Positions 1 through 9,781 of a DNA stretch of 64,000 bases are shown here, in pieces. This DNA is from Balanoglossus misakiensis (Eukaryota; Hemichordata). The stretch spans positions 1,984,001 to 2,048,000 of the forward strand of contig CM082594.2 in NCBI GenBank assembly GCA_040954595.2, read 5' to 3'. The translations under genes and the position numbers were made by a program. Each line of letters opens with the position of its first letter. The stretch's first letter is position 1. The notes below the pieces were generated by a model. The model was not told the DNA's origin, made no database searches, and saw nothing but the letters and a program-made list of their open reading frames with translations.

Positions 1-1059
1 TAAGCGGCAGCCATTTTGAATTTTAGCCCTACCGGGTGTAAATATACAGCGCCCTCAAACGGTGTTTAAACCCAATAATCTTTCGTTTTCATGCATCTCG
101 AATATCGCGTATTGCGGTCCGTGTAGCGATCGCGGTTAACCGCGTAAACAACGTACGGGTACACGGGAGAATCGCACGCTCCCCAGAGTTTGGCAACTCT
201 GCCCAGTGTAGCCAGAAAGTCACCAGCGCCGTGCGGAATAAAGCTGTACACTTACCGCTAGCCCAGAAAAGACAAATAGGAAAACAGAACCGAAATACTA
301 TTTGATATAGAATTTATATGTACGTTTAATTTCTAATATTTCGTTATTTAACCAGAGAGACATAATTACTTGGTGGAGTATGTTCATTCGATGGACCGGA
401 AGACTGATATATCTTCAACCGAGTACGGACAGGTGTTATTTGAGAGACTCAACGGACAACTACGATTTGATTTCAGAGGTGAGATCGATAGGATATCCCT
501 TGTATAGAGATTACGGGAGATGCGAAGAGGTAAAAACGTGAGCTAGGCGTCAAAAGAGGATCACAGCTTCGGAATTTCCAGCCAATACACGAATCACGAA
601 TCTCAGACGCGCGATGCTTTGTGGGGTGGGGCAAAGGTCAAGTGGGCATTAACGGGCGCTCTCTTGCGTAACCAGGGTAAACAATAGACACCGACTACAA
701 CAATAACACGGAAGTTATCGTCCGAAACAGGTGCGTATTGATTATTTCTTCAGACTCCCTCCCTAAATTTTACACACGGTTACATTTACTAGTGTCCTCT
801 ACAGCTATTTTGCAGAATTATTCTCTTCAAAACTGAAAAATTACTGACTATTATTACGGGCTTCTTCGACGTCCGACGCGTCGCCGGGCGCCGGCCCGGG
901 TAAAGTTATCCTAGTTCAAGTTACGTTCACTTCTACTGGGTCTGAATCATCTCAAAATAATTACTTTCAGATGTTAGCCGTTTCATAAATAGAGAAAAAA
1001 ACTGTGATGTGGCACCTTGGCGATATTCTCGAATATTTCTCTGATCGGTAACAAGTTAC
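1..1059. other. No firm feature
   Basis: A small CpG-containing frame on the minus strand (66-251, 61 codons, ending in KDYWV) has a mixed, protein-like composition. It has no recognisable domain and no clear splice context. The rest of the stretch shows no repeat, RNA gene or convincing exon. Confidence 0.3.
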
Positions 1060-1153
1060 GGGCATCGGCAGCTCGTTTTGGCGGTAAAACAAAGACCGCT
1101 GCCGGGGATGCAGCTGAAGGTCTCGGTCGTCTTCTGGGTCGATGTTCTCAGGC
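1060..1153 (-). CDS. Possible isolated coding exon, unknown product
   Basis: On the minus strand an acceptor (gactttcag, polypyrimidine-poor) opens a 94-nt stretch of one leftover base plus 31 codons, and GTAACT follows as a possible donor. The reading includes PENIDPEDDRDLQLHP and then an arginine- and glutamine-rich part ending in NELPMP. The frame stays open past the donor to a stop near 967, but the residues there look non-coding. No partner exon was found within the window. The product is unknown, and chance is a real alternative. Confidence 0.28.
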
Positions 1154-1344
1154 CTGAAAGTCACTAAAAGTCATTCTGACCCACTCCGAGTTGCATGTTG
1201 TGAGACCCACTTGTTATTTTGACTATAGGGGGGCTAGTAATGTTCCAATAGACAATCAGAAAATTATTATAAATTGTATTTTATCTAGGTCTAAGAATAC
1301 CAGGACATCGCAATTGCTGCGTAGTCAGCTGTGGAAACAGTGGC

Positions 1345-2370
1345 GCCAGGTTGGAAAAATGGATGACAGAGGTCTGTTCAAATCACAATTGCTTATTTGG
1401 ACAGGGTCGGTGCAATTGTCCTCCGCCATTTGCCCTTTTCCCGTTTCCAACGGCACTCAAAGATGCATCAGGGAGACTCAGATGGCAACGATTGATCAAT
1501 CGAAAAGACGCTACCGGCAAAAATTGGAAACCAAACAGGTATTCCAGGGTTTGTTCTCATAGACGGTAGACCAACGAGTGAACACCCTGATCCTATTCTG
1601 CACCTCGGCTATGTTGATTCTAAACGGCACGTCATCAAGTCCAGACGGAGTCCAGTGAGCAGGGTCGTTGACATAGTCGAGTGAAATAGTGGAAGTGGCG
1701 AATGCGCATCTTTGCCAACAACCAGCGATGCACCACAGGACTCTGCCAATATGCCGTCATTTACACCACCATCACCCATAATAACTCATAAGCCTACAAA
1801 CGATCATGATTATTGCTCTCCACCTTGTGAACCCAGCACATGTACAAATGAAATATGTGCCGAGAAATTGAAAGCCAAAGACAGGGAGATTCACCTGCTG
1901 AGACAATATACAGGTATATTGAAACGAGAGGTCGATAATCTGAAGAAAAAAAAATCAACGACAAAATCAAACAGCCCTTCAGTCATGTAAATCTTTCTGA
2001 TCATAGGAAAACGAGACTTTTTACAGGATTGCCAAACAAAAAAACTTTTGACAGTTTATTTGATAATGTCATTTGAAGTAAGGCATCGAAACTGAAATAC
2101 TGGAGGGGTCCGAGCAAACTGTCAACTAAGGTGCGTAGGTTTACCCGGACGCCAACAAAATCTGGACCAAGTCGCCGACTCAGACAAAAGGATGAATTCC
2201 TTCTAACACTGATGAAGTTGCGTCTCGGGAGCACAAATGCAGACCTGGCTGACCGTTTTGGTGTAAGTTCAAGCACTGTTAGTAACATCATCAATACGTG
2301 GTTGCGATTTTTAGCTCGTGAATGGAAATGTCTCATTTACAATCCCCCGAGAGAAGTGGCAAGTCAACAC
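1345..2370 (+). pseudogene. Decayed THAP + HTH transposase, ISL2EU/IS4EU type
   Basis: This is a relic of a DNA-transposon transposase. Residues from 1351 read like a THAP zinc-finger domain: FPFP, then RW, then RVCSH. The frame is then lost by one base near 1559, and the next frame gives DGRPTSEHPDPILHLGY, the usual THAP tail. A helical stretch follows at 1850-1960 (EKLKAKDREIHLLRQY). From 2020 the frame reads RLFTGLPNKKTFDSLF, a stop at 2069-2071, then KLKYWRGPS, and a helix-turn-helix of the kind preceding DDE_Tnp_4 domains (LADRFGVSSSTVSNIINTWL, 2247-2306). The catalytic DDE part is absent after about 2370. The combination THAP, coil, HTH is typical of the ISL2EU/IS4EU branch of PIF/Harbinger-like elements. 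It is non-functional as read: one frameshift, one stop and 3' truncation. Confidence 0.75.
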
Positions 2371-2439
2371 TCTCCAACGAAATTCAGAAAATCAAAATAT
2401 AAGAATGTTAGACACATTATTATACAGTGTTTTTGCTAA

Positions 2440-2769
2440 GGTCGGGGAACATAGGTAAATGGCCGGGGAACCCAGGTAACATGTTGACCATGTACACCGC
2501 CCCCCGCCCCCCCCCCCCCCCCCACTGCCGGCTTAAAAGCAAAGACTGAATTACTACATCCATTATAACATACATGTGTATTTTCCACATCATAATGCAT
2601 ATTAAGTTAACACACTCGAATATTGAAATGACAACCAACATAAATACCATGGTCCGGTAGCCCTATCTTTTGATTCATGAAAATGGATTAAAGTTAATTT
2701 TCTTTCATCAAATTCAATGATCAACTGTTCAAGTCAACAGTACATAGCCAGTGTTCTTATTTTATTTGT
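2440..2769. other. Intergenic stretch with poly-C tract
   Basis: It contains a run of about 20 C at 2503-2523 next to GC-rich sequence. No gene or further repeat was seen. Confidence 0.5.
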
Positions 2770-3075
2770 TTACTGTCCATTCTTATCTCCAACACTGTCC
2801 TCGGAAATGTCCTGTTCATCATTGTAGCACACAAGTTTTATGAGTTCGCGATGTCGAGCAGCGAGACTATCCACAAATTCTGATAAACTTTGCATAGTGT
2901 ATACGGGCGCGTCTGTCTTGGCTAGCAACAGACTCGTACGATCGTCTGCCGCGCGCTGGGCCGTGCGCGTGCATTGTAGATTGCGCCATCACTTCCGCGT
3001 TCCGCGCGGCTAGTGCGTTCGCTAGCTCGCATATTTTGCAAGTCCAGCTGTAGCCGTTCGTGAGTGTAGTTCACA
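2770..3075 (-). pseudogene. Possible decayed coding segment, unknown product
   Basis: Read on the minus strand, two adjoining frames look like protein. The first runs from about 3075 with HERLQLDLQNMRASERTSRA. Another frame continues with TMQSLSEFVDSLAARHRELI and an acidic end, NDEQDISEDSVGDKNGQ, followed by a stop at 2770-2772. The switch of frame implies an indel or an intron. The family is not recognised. It lies tail to tail with the THAP transposase relic and might be its second gene, but nothing in the sequence proves this. Confidence 0.25.
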
Positions 3076-3139
3076 CCAAAAAAACACAAAATATTTTATT
3101 GTGTGTTCGTTTAGGCCTATGCTAAGTTATCCATGCACT

Positions 3140-3352
3140 TTATTGTTCCATGACGCCCGTGGTCGGAGTTGCAACTGCATCGCTGATGCCAGCCTCCAAA
3201 GGACCACATCCTACGGCGCCACGTTCGCTTTCACACAAAGACGACGATGTTGTAGGGTTTTCGTGAGAATATGAACCATCGGTGACTACGTACATTAACA
3301 TCATTTGGGGAGCTCGCTGGGGAATCGCATGTAGGCGGTGCACGTTGAACAT
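3140..3352 (-). CDS. Small ORF ending in an AATAAA-overlapping stop
   Basis: This 70-codon minus-strand frame begins MFNVHRLHAIPQRAP and ends TGVMEQ. Its stop codon lies within CAATAAAG, so a polyadenylation-type signal overlaps the end. The Ser/Thr/Gly-rich middle is not a known domain. It could be the last exon of a longer gene, a transposon-derived frame or chance. The same-strand remnant at 2770-3075 lies downstream. Confidence 0.22.
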   Translation of the reverse strand: MFNVHRLHAIPQRAPQMMLMYVVTDGSYSHENPTTSSSLCESERGAVGCGPLEAGISDAVATPTTGVMEQ

Positions 3353-3359
3353 CGCTCGC

Positions 3360-3720
3360 TGCAGTGCTGCTGCGTTGATAGCGGTGTTGGCTCAGCACCA
3401 TCGGCGGAATTATTGACTTTTCTGAAGAAATGCTGAATCGAATTTTGTCCTAACCTGTTTTTTTGTTGTAGTTTTTTTTAAATAGTAGTGAGGCATGACG
3501 AGATGCTGACTCGGTTTCCTCCTAACCACACTCAAATGTTTTCCCGAGATTTTCTCAAGCATAGCCAGACATAATAATGAGAAGTGACAGCCAGAAACCG
3601 TGGCAACAACATTGCAACATTTCACATGCATCATTGTTGTAAGAAAAGTTAGAGGACGCGTGCGAGGGACAGTGTTGGGATATAACTCGACAACGCGTGA
3701 TACGTGAATATGTAATTTAT
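3360..3720. other. No recognised feature
   Basis: Low-complexity T-rich patches occur near 3460-3480. Open frames here have no protein-like features. Confidence 0.4.
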
Positions 3721-3868
3721 TTAAGCAATAACCCCCGCCGCAGGCGGGTATACACGAGATCTGAGTACAATTCGAGACATATAGCACGAGCCGTCAGGCG
3801 AGTGCTAAATGGAGCGAATTGTACCAAAATCGAGTGTATACCCGACTGAGGCGGGGGTTAATGCTATT
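3721..3868. repeat. Two-tier palindrome (AAGCAATAA...GTATACACGAG family), copy 1
   Basis: The outer arms pair ACCCCCGCC...GGCGGGTATACACGAG (left) with CGAGTGTATACCCG...GGCGGGGGTTAATGCT (right). An inner stem pairs GTACAATTCG with CGAATTGTAC, and the loop region has AGCACGAGCC and GGCGAGTGCT. The result is a roughly 148-bp imperfect palindrome with several stacked stems. A second member lies at 9072-9192. No coding potential is seen. Confidence 0.7.
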
Positions 3869-3939
3869 ATATTATACCAACAACTGTTTTTGTGGCATAT
3901 CAGTGTCATTTTCTTAACGGCGTCAGAAAGAGAAATTAC

Positions 3940-4200
3940 GATCGTGAACCAACATGGCGACGATGAATGTAAACACGAGCGGCCGGGATCGAGCATTAAA
4001 CATGAAGCAGACGACCAAAAGTGACAAGACGGGCATCGCTCGTGGCAAAGCGACAAATATATCCACAGAGCAGTTCCAAAATAAAACGTCCGTTAATTCA
4101 ACATTATTTTTGTTTTATTTATTTAGTTTAAACACGCGCGACTGTGGTTTAACCGCACATTTTGCTGCCGTATGCTAGTTCAGGGGCCCGTTTTACCACT
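3940..4200 (+). repeat. Interspersed repeat, copy 1 (second copy at 54350-54555)
   Basis: The stretch from ATGAATGTAAACACG through CATAGAGCAG-like and TTTATTTAGTTTAA blocks to GGGGCCCGTTTTACC aligns by eye, in the same orientation, with 54350-54555. Similarity is moderate, with small gaps. No TIRs were found and the repeat class is unknown. Confidence 0.6.
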
Positions 4201-4213
4201 GCTAGCCATAGAC

Positions 4214-4537
4214 TAGTCTCGGGAGCTTAATATTACAAAATGGCGACGTCCTGCGTGCGAACCTCACGGCCGACATGTATGACATGACATACGATAAAGA
4301 AAACATGCTGAGAAGTGCTAGACCTGCTAAAACTGTCTACAAATTGAAAAGAGAGAGAGAAGTTTGGTAAATAGTTTTCTAATATCGTCATATCATAATA
4401 TCGTATCGAATATTAAGCTCCCGTCATGCATCGCATCCGTCCCGAGTCGGCCCGGCGATTTGTCTACCGGGTTTCCACAGACTCTCTTTCTGGAGTGCCC
4501 AACGGAAGAAGCAAGCGGGTCTGGGTAACCGAGACTA
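4214..4537. mobile_element. MITE with 9-bp target duplication, TAGTCTC...GAGACTA family, copy 1
   Basis: The element starts TAGTCTCGGGAGC and ends GGGTAACCGAGACTA. It is flanked on both sides by GCCATAGAC (4205-4213 and 4538-4546), a perfect 9-bp target duplication as made by Mutator-like transposases. A 202-bp inner unit (4221-4422) has its own inverted ends, GGGAGCTTAATATT. The left long TIR present in copy 2 (6530-7468) is missing here: only TAGTCTC remains. No transposase is encoded. The superfamily call is an inference from duplication length. Confidence 0.75.
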
Positions 4538-4538
4538 G

Positions 4539-4690
4539 CCATAGACCTATTCGCGGATAGGGTATCTGCAATGCATGATGGTATAATTTGCGTTCAACGT
4601 AGCGTCTAGTACATGGCTAACGCACGCGCTCAGAACGCAAACTGTCCCACAACACCCTGTGTTATGCTATCCGCGAAGTATGGTCTATGG
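4539..4690. mobile_element. Short MITE, CCATAGACC...GGTCTATGG
   Basis: This 152-bp element has imperfect TIRs: CCATAGACCTATTCGCGGAT on the left, and CTATCCGCGAAGTATGGTCT followed by ATGG on the right. The neighbouring 9-bp-duplication element is inserted within the first bases of its left TIR, which explains the extra CCATAGAC at 4206. Confidence 0.65.
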
Positions 4691-4698
4691 TAAAACAA

Positions 4699-5166
4699 GG
4701 GTGCGTTCGACGTACGAAGCGTTCGGTAACGTTCGGAAACGTTTTCATGTCGAATGATCTTTTGTCATTGTTTTTCGCGAACGTTTTGTAACAATGGAAG
4801 GCGTAAGACGGAGGTGACTCGCAGCGAACAACTCATTTATTCAAAATGGCGGACATGTAAGCCGAAGTACGACTCGCAGGGCATATTTTCGAAGAAGTTG
4901 CAGAATATTTGTCGATTTAGGTACATGTAGTGATAGTTTTACCAAGCGAAAGCTTGTATTTATTCTCAATCAATAAACCAATTCACATGGATTGTGCCGC
5001 TACTGTCTTGTGTAAAATGGTTTAAAAGCGGTATGCACTTCCGGAATCATGTCCTTGTATGCGCACCAGGACGTTCTTGCTGACGGCCGCCTCTGTAAAG
5101 CCAAAGGTCATTGACGGCGCCCTCTTGAGAGGCAAGCTTATCGTTCGACGAAGTACAAAAGCGCCC
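4699..5166 (-). mobile_element. GGGTGCGTTCGAC element, copy 1, 3'-truncated
   Basis: Starts GGGTGCGTTCGACGTACGAAG and runs in opposite orientation to copies 2 and 3. It stops at AGTACAAAAGCGCCC, about 40 bp before the expected other end, where it abuts copy 2. Copies 1 and 2 therefore form a large palindrome centred near 5170-5210. Confidence 0.7.
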
Positions 5167-5167
5167 G

Positions 5168-6496
5168 GGGTGCGTTCGACGCACAAAGCGTTTTGTGAAT
5201 GCTTGCGCCGGGCGCTTTTGTACTTCGTCGAACGATAAGCTTGCCTCTCACAAGAGGGCGCTGTCAATGACCTTTGGCTTTTCAGAGACAGCGGCCGTCA
5301 GCAAGAACGTCCCGGTGCGCATACAAGGACATGATTCCGGAAGTGCACACCCCTTTTAAATCGTTTTACACAAGACAGTAGCGGCACAATCCATGTAAAT
5401 TGGTTTATTGATTGAGAAAAAATAAAAGCTTTCGCTTGGTAAAACTATCACTACCTAAATCGACAAATATTCTGCTACTTCTTTGAAAATATGCCCTGCG
5501 AGTCGTACTTCGGCTTACATGTCCGCCATTTTGAATTAATGAGACGTTCGCCGCGAGTCACCTCCGTCTTAGGCTGCATTCACAAACACCTCTGGAGGGG
5601 GGGGGGGGCGGGAGAATTCAATTTTTTTTACCGCTAATTTTCACATGCCCCCCTTCCGAACTGCCAATATTTTCAAATCCCCCCTTCCGAACTGCCAAAA
5701 TTTTGAAATCCCCCCCCATTTTCTTTCACAGAGCAAAACCATCACCTATCTATCTTGTAAAAAGAAAAACAGCGCTCCCATGAAAAGAATTTGAAACTGA
5801 TGTTTCCCCTCATCAGTGGGTATTAAAACTGAACATTGTTTTTATTGTTTTTATTTTTTAAGTACATATATTTGTATTCTGTGTTGGGAGACATTGTACA
5901 CCGAGAATTGAAGGGGGTGGGTTTGGGAGGGGGACACGTGTCCCCCTCCCACGTAAGAAAATTTTCTAAAATACAGAGCTCAAAGCTGCATTTTAATGAA
6001 CCCGGCAAAAGCAAATTAACTCAACTACCGGTATGTTGGGGAGGACAAATTTAACCGTCGCCGCTCAAAGTTATCATGGGGTGGGGCAAGTCCCCTGACC
6101 TGGGACACTCGATTAACCAGTCAATGATTGAAAGGTGTTGATGAATGGAGGGGGTGGGTGTGGGAGGGGGTGTCCCCCTCCCACATTAGAAAATTTTGTA
6201 AATTAAAGGGTGCGAAACTGCATTTTTGTGGACTCAAAATAAATATTTAGTCGTTAAAGTTTTCAAGTCCCCCCCTTTCAGTCCCTAAATTATTTCAAAT
6301 CCCCCCCCTTACATACCCTCAATTTTTTCAAATCCCCCCCTCAATTCTCCTGCCCCCCCCCCCTCCAGAGGTGTTTGTGAATGCAGCCTTACGCCTTCCA
6401 TTGTTACAAAACGTTCGCGAAAAACAAAGACAAAAGATCGTTCGACATGAAAACGTTTCCGAACGTTCCCGAACGCTTCGTACGTCGAACGCACCC
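5168..6496 (+). mobile_element. GGGTGCGTTCGAC element, copy 2, interrupted
   Basis: Begins GGGTGCGTTCGACGCACAAAG and ends CGTACGTCGAACGCACCC. The body matches copy 3 (6890-7396). It is split by an 817-bp insertion at 5572-6388. Only its inverted ends and non-coding body are seen, so it is non-autonomous. Confidence 0.75.
5572..6388. mobile_element. TIR element with TTA target duplication (PIF/Harbinger-like MITE)
   Basis: TIRs begin GGCTGCATTCACAAACACCT and run into a G-rich (or C-rich) tract. They are flanked by TTA on both sides (5569-5571, 6389-6391), the 3-bp duplication usual for PIF/Harbinger elements. The interior contains palindromic modules GGGAGGGGG...CCCCCTCCCAC at 5920-5970 and 6150-6190. 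A core (about 5763-6240) is shared with the element at 48089-49116, whose TIRs are different. No coding region. Confidence 0.75.
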
Positions 6497-6529
6497 CGGT
6501 GTTCTGCCATCTATACTCTGCTGCCATCT

Positions 6530-7468
6530 TAGTCTCGGTTACCCAGAGCCCTCTGCTTCTTCCGTTGGGCACTCCAGAAAGAGGGTCTGGGGAAACCCGG
6601 TAGACAAATCGCCAGGCGGAATCGGGACAGCTGCGATGCATGACGGGAGATTAATATTCGATACGATATTATGATATGACGATATTAGAAAACTATTTAC
6701 CAAACTTCTCTCTCTCTTTTCAATTTGTATACAGTTTTAGCAGGTCTAGCACTTCTCAGCATGTTTTCTTTATCGTATGTCATACATGTCGGCCGTGAGG
6801 TTCGCGCGCAGGACGTCGCCATTTTGGAATAATAATCTCCCGTCATGCATCGCAGCTGTCCCGATTCCGCCTGGCGATTTGTCTACCTGGGGTGCGTTCG
6901 ACGCACAAAGCGTTTTGTGAATGCTTGCGCAGGGCGCTTTTGTACTTCGTCGAACGATAAGCTTGCCTCTCACAAGAGGGCGCCGTCAATGACCTTTGGC
7001 TTTTCAGAGACAGCGGCCGTCAGCAAGAACGTCCCGGTGCGCATACAAGGACATGATTCCGGAAGTGCATACCACTTTTAAACCGTTTTACACAAGACAG
7101 TAGCGGCACAATCCATGTGAATTGGTTTATTGATTGAGAAAAAATACAAGCTTCCGCTTGGTAAAACTATCACTACCTAAAACGACAAATATTCTGCAAC
7201 TTCTTCGAAAATATGCCCTGCGAGTCGTACTTCGGCTTACATGTCCGCCATTTTGAATTAATGAGTTGTTCGCCGCGAGTCACCTCCGTCTTACGCCTTC
7301 CATTGTTACAAAACGTTCGCGAAAAACAATGACAAAAGATCGTTCGACATGAAAACGTTTCCGAACGTTACCGAACGCTTCGTACGTCGAACGCACCCCT
7401 GGTTTCCCCAGACCCTCTTTCTGGAATGCCTAACGGAAGAAGCAGAGGGCTCTGGGTAACCGAGACTA
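6530..7468. mobile_element. MITE with 9-bp target duplication, TAGTCTC family, copy 2, with nested insertion
   Basis: TAGTCTCGGTTACCC starts the left TIR and GGGTAACCGAGACTA ends the right one. Both flanks carry CTGCCATCT (6521-6529 and 7469-7477), a perfect 9-bp target duplication. The long TIRs of about 115 bp (with CAACGGAAGAAGC and GCGATTTGTCTACC) surround an inner unit at 6655-6841 with ends GGGAGATTA. The right TIR is split by a GGGTGCGTTCGAC element at 6890-7396. Together with copy 1 this shows the duplication length is a family property. Confidence 0.8.
6890..7396 (+). mobile_element. GGGTGCGTTCGAC element, copy 3, complete
   Basis: A 507-bp element with inverted ends GGGTGCGTTCGAC, inserted in the right TIR of the 6530-7468 element. 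The junctions (CTACCTG before, CTGGTTTCC after) allow a 3-bp CTG target duplication. It is the only uninterrupted full-length copy of its family in the window. Non-coding. Confidence 0.75.
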
Positions 7469-7574
7469 CTGCCATCTATACTCCTTGCTCATTTGCATAC
7501 ATGCATATGCATATTCTTCGTTTGATATGCAAATGATATTCTAATACAGTATGTTACGTGAGTATAGATGGCAG
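7469..7574. mobile_element. Small MITE, CTGCCATCTATACTC inverted ends
   Basis: The 106-bp stretch has 15-bp inverted ends, CTGCCATCTATACTC and GAGTATAGATGGCAG. Between them lie ATGCATATGCATAT-type palindromic AT-rich sequences. Its left end was the target for the 6530-7468 element. A relic of the same end occurs at 6504-6518. Confidence 0.6.
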
Positions 7575-7739
7575 AAGCGTGTGCCAACTATGCTCTCTTG
7601 CCAACTATGCTCTCTTGCCAACTATACTATAGTATAGCGTTAATTTTCTCTTAGTAATAATAAAACAGAACTTATGCTTTATTCTTCACATAAGCCTGGC
7701 ATTGGGTCTAACGTTTACCGTGGCCGAAATCGACACACT

Positions 7740-7973
7740 GTGTAGGTTTCAAACCTACACTGTCCCTTTGCTACAAAATGCGCGTGTACGGTGTAGGTTT
7801 CAAACCTACACTGTCCCTTTGCTACAAAATGCGCGCGTACGGTGTAGGTTTCAAACCTACACTGCCCTTTGCTACAAAATGCGCGCGTACGGTGTAGGTT
7901 TCAAACCTACACTGCCCTTTGCTAGAAAATGCGAGCGTACGGTGTAGGTTTCAAACCTACACTGTCCCTTTGG
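7740..7973. repeat. Palindromic minisatellite, 5 copies, 50-51 bp period
   Basis: Five identical 21-bp palindromes (arms GTGTAGGTTT and AAACCTACAC around a single C) start at 7740, 7791, 7842, 7892 and 7942. The roughly 30-bp stretches between them are near-identical (TGTCCCTTTGCTACAAAATG then GCGCGTACG). Because the spacers repeat as well, this is a tandem minisatellite and not a CRISPR array. The open frame across it is a by-product. Confidence 0.9.
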
Positions 7974-7974
7974 T

Positions 7975-9060
7975 GAAACTTTTACATTTTACATAAACCA
8001 TAACAAACTATATATTTTCAGAAAGGTCTCGGCGAGTTCTATAACATACTAAAATTTGACCAACTTTGAACTTGACCTTGAAAAGTTATTGCGGAAAAAC
8101 CTATTGAAAAAAACATACTTTTTAGGGTACGCGGTGTCACCCCCTTAATATAGTTGGAAACCACTGAAAATTACAGGATAGATTGATAATAAGTTGTTTT
8201 AATGTGGTGTGGTGAAAAAAATTTGAAATTCGAAGGTCAAGGTCAACTTCGCCATTGCTTATAGTTGTTGGTTTACCTATGTCGGATTTCATTATCCTTT
8301 GACCTTTGACCTCGAAATTTGGTACACAAGTAGAGTGTCTATCTATAAACTCTTGACAAAAGTTACAATTAAATATTTTAACATAAAAGCACTTTTTTGA
8401 CCAAAAAGCAAACTTCTGTAAATTAGCTGTAAATTAGCTTTTTTTAATATACACTTTGCTTTTTTAAGATTATTTTTTTATTTTAAGCATTTCAGAGATG
8501 AAACTTTCCAGAAACCATCATGAGATGTTCTAGAATATAAAAAAATTTACACTTTTGAGATTGGACGCCATTAAGTATTCCAAATGTTGTTGCAAAATAG
8601 ACTGAAATAATGCCCATAGACTTAACATGTATAAAAACAAAAGAATACTTTTTTTGGACACTTGGACATTAGAGACCCTATCCTAAAATTTAAAATAAAG
8701 GAGCTTAAGAGCTGATTTTTCCAGGAATGATAGACATTTAAATTCTCTATTCTGGGGTACCTTAATATCTAAGAAATGTAGACAAGAAGTTATAAAAATA
8801 TAATTATGAAACAAAATGTTTGTGCCCCATAGGCTTTACACTGTAGAAAACAGGGTGTCATAGGTAAGAAATTAGGAAAGTAAGAAAACATGTCATTTAA
8901 AGCTTGTAATTTTCAGAGACTGTTAAGAACATGTTGGGATACTACCTACATTTTTTTAAAGTTGTTACATGTACAGCAATGCCAGTAACTATGGATACAA
9001 ACTAGGTAATTCATAAACCTCATATAGAACTGTAACATCACTTTACTTTTGCCACACCTG
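7975..9060. other. No recognised feature
   Basis: AT-rich sequence. I see no TIR pair, tandem repeat, exon or RNA gene in it. Confidence 0.4.
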
Positions 9061-9071
9061 TTTATTTATTA

Positions 9072-9192
9072 TTTAAGCAATAAAACACCCCCAGCCATGG
9101 TATACCACGAGATTTTGACCAGTTCACGACATATACGCACGAGCGATAGCGAGTGCGTATATGGAGTTGAACTGGTCAAAATCGAGTTGTGT
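9072..9192. repeat. Two-tier palindrome family, copy 2
   Basis: Shares AAGCAATAA, CCCCC, GTATACCACGAGAT, CGACATATA, GCACGAGCG, GCGAGTGC and ATGGAG with 3721-3868 in the same order. The inner stem pairs ATTTTGACCAGTTCA with TGAACTGGTCAAAAT, and a further stem pairs ATACGCAC with GTGCGTAT. The right outer arm is degenerate. It is followed by tandem TTAAATAATGAGTTTGCG copies to about 9250. Confidence 0.7.
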
Positions 9193-9289
9193 GAACAGGC
9201 CTTAAATAATGAGTTTGCGTTAAATAATGAGTTTGCGTTAAATAATAAGTTGACAAACGGCGCGAGTGCATTTTTTCATGGTTTAGAAA

Positions 9290-9600
9290 TCACTTATTTA
9301 TATATAATTCATTATATAATGTAAATCACTCATGATATATATATAATAGACTTGCACTTAAATTATTTATAAATCACTCATGATATATATATAATACACT
9401 TAAAAAAAATTATTTATAAATAATTAATTAAATATAAATAATTATGTACATCACTCATGATATATATATAATAGACTGACACTGACATTGTTTATAAATA
9501 ATTTATTATATATAAATAAAAGAGCATAAAATACATTTTATGTATATAATTGAATCGACTTGAAATTATTTATAAATAAATTGTCAGGACTTAAATGGTT
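9290..9600. repeat. AT-rich diverged tandem repeat
   Basis: At least three copies of ATCACTCATGATATATATAT at about 9326, 9372 and 9451, spaced irregularly by 46-80 bp and separated by TTATTTATAAAT blocks. Confidence 0.6.
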
Positions 9601-9781
9601 TGCAAATCTATAATTACATACATATAAATATGTTAAATAACGACTTTTGAACAAATAATTTAGCTAAATAATAAGTTAACACATGGCACCCCATACTATC
9701 TCTTACTACAGTGGGTTGTCGACTTTTCGCCCAGAATGCAATGTGATTTGACCCCTTGGCGCAAAGTGAAAACCTATTTTT

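Noticed and set aside
7740-7973. CRISPR array
   Set aside because: The intervals between palindromes are near-identical to each other, the genome is eukaryotic and there are no cas genes.
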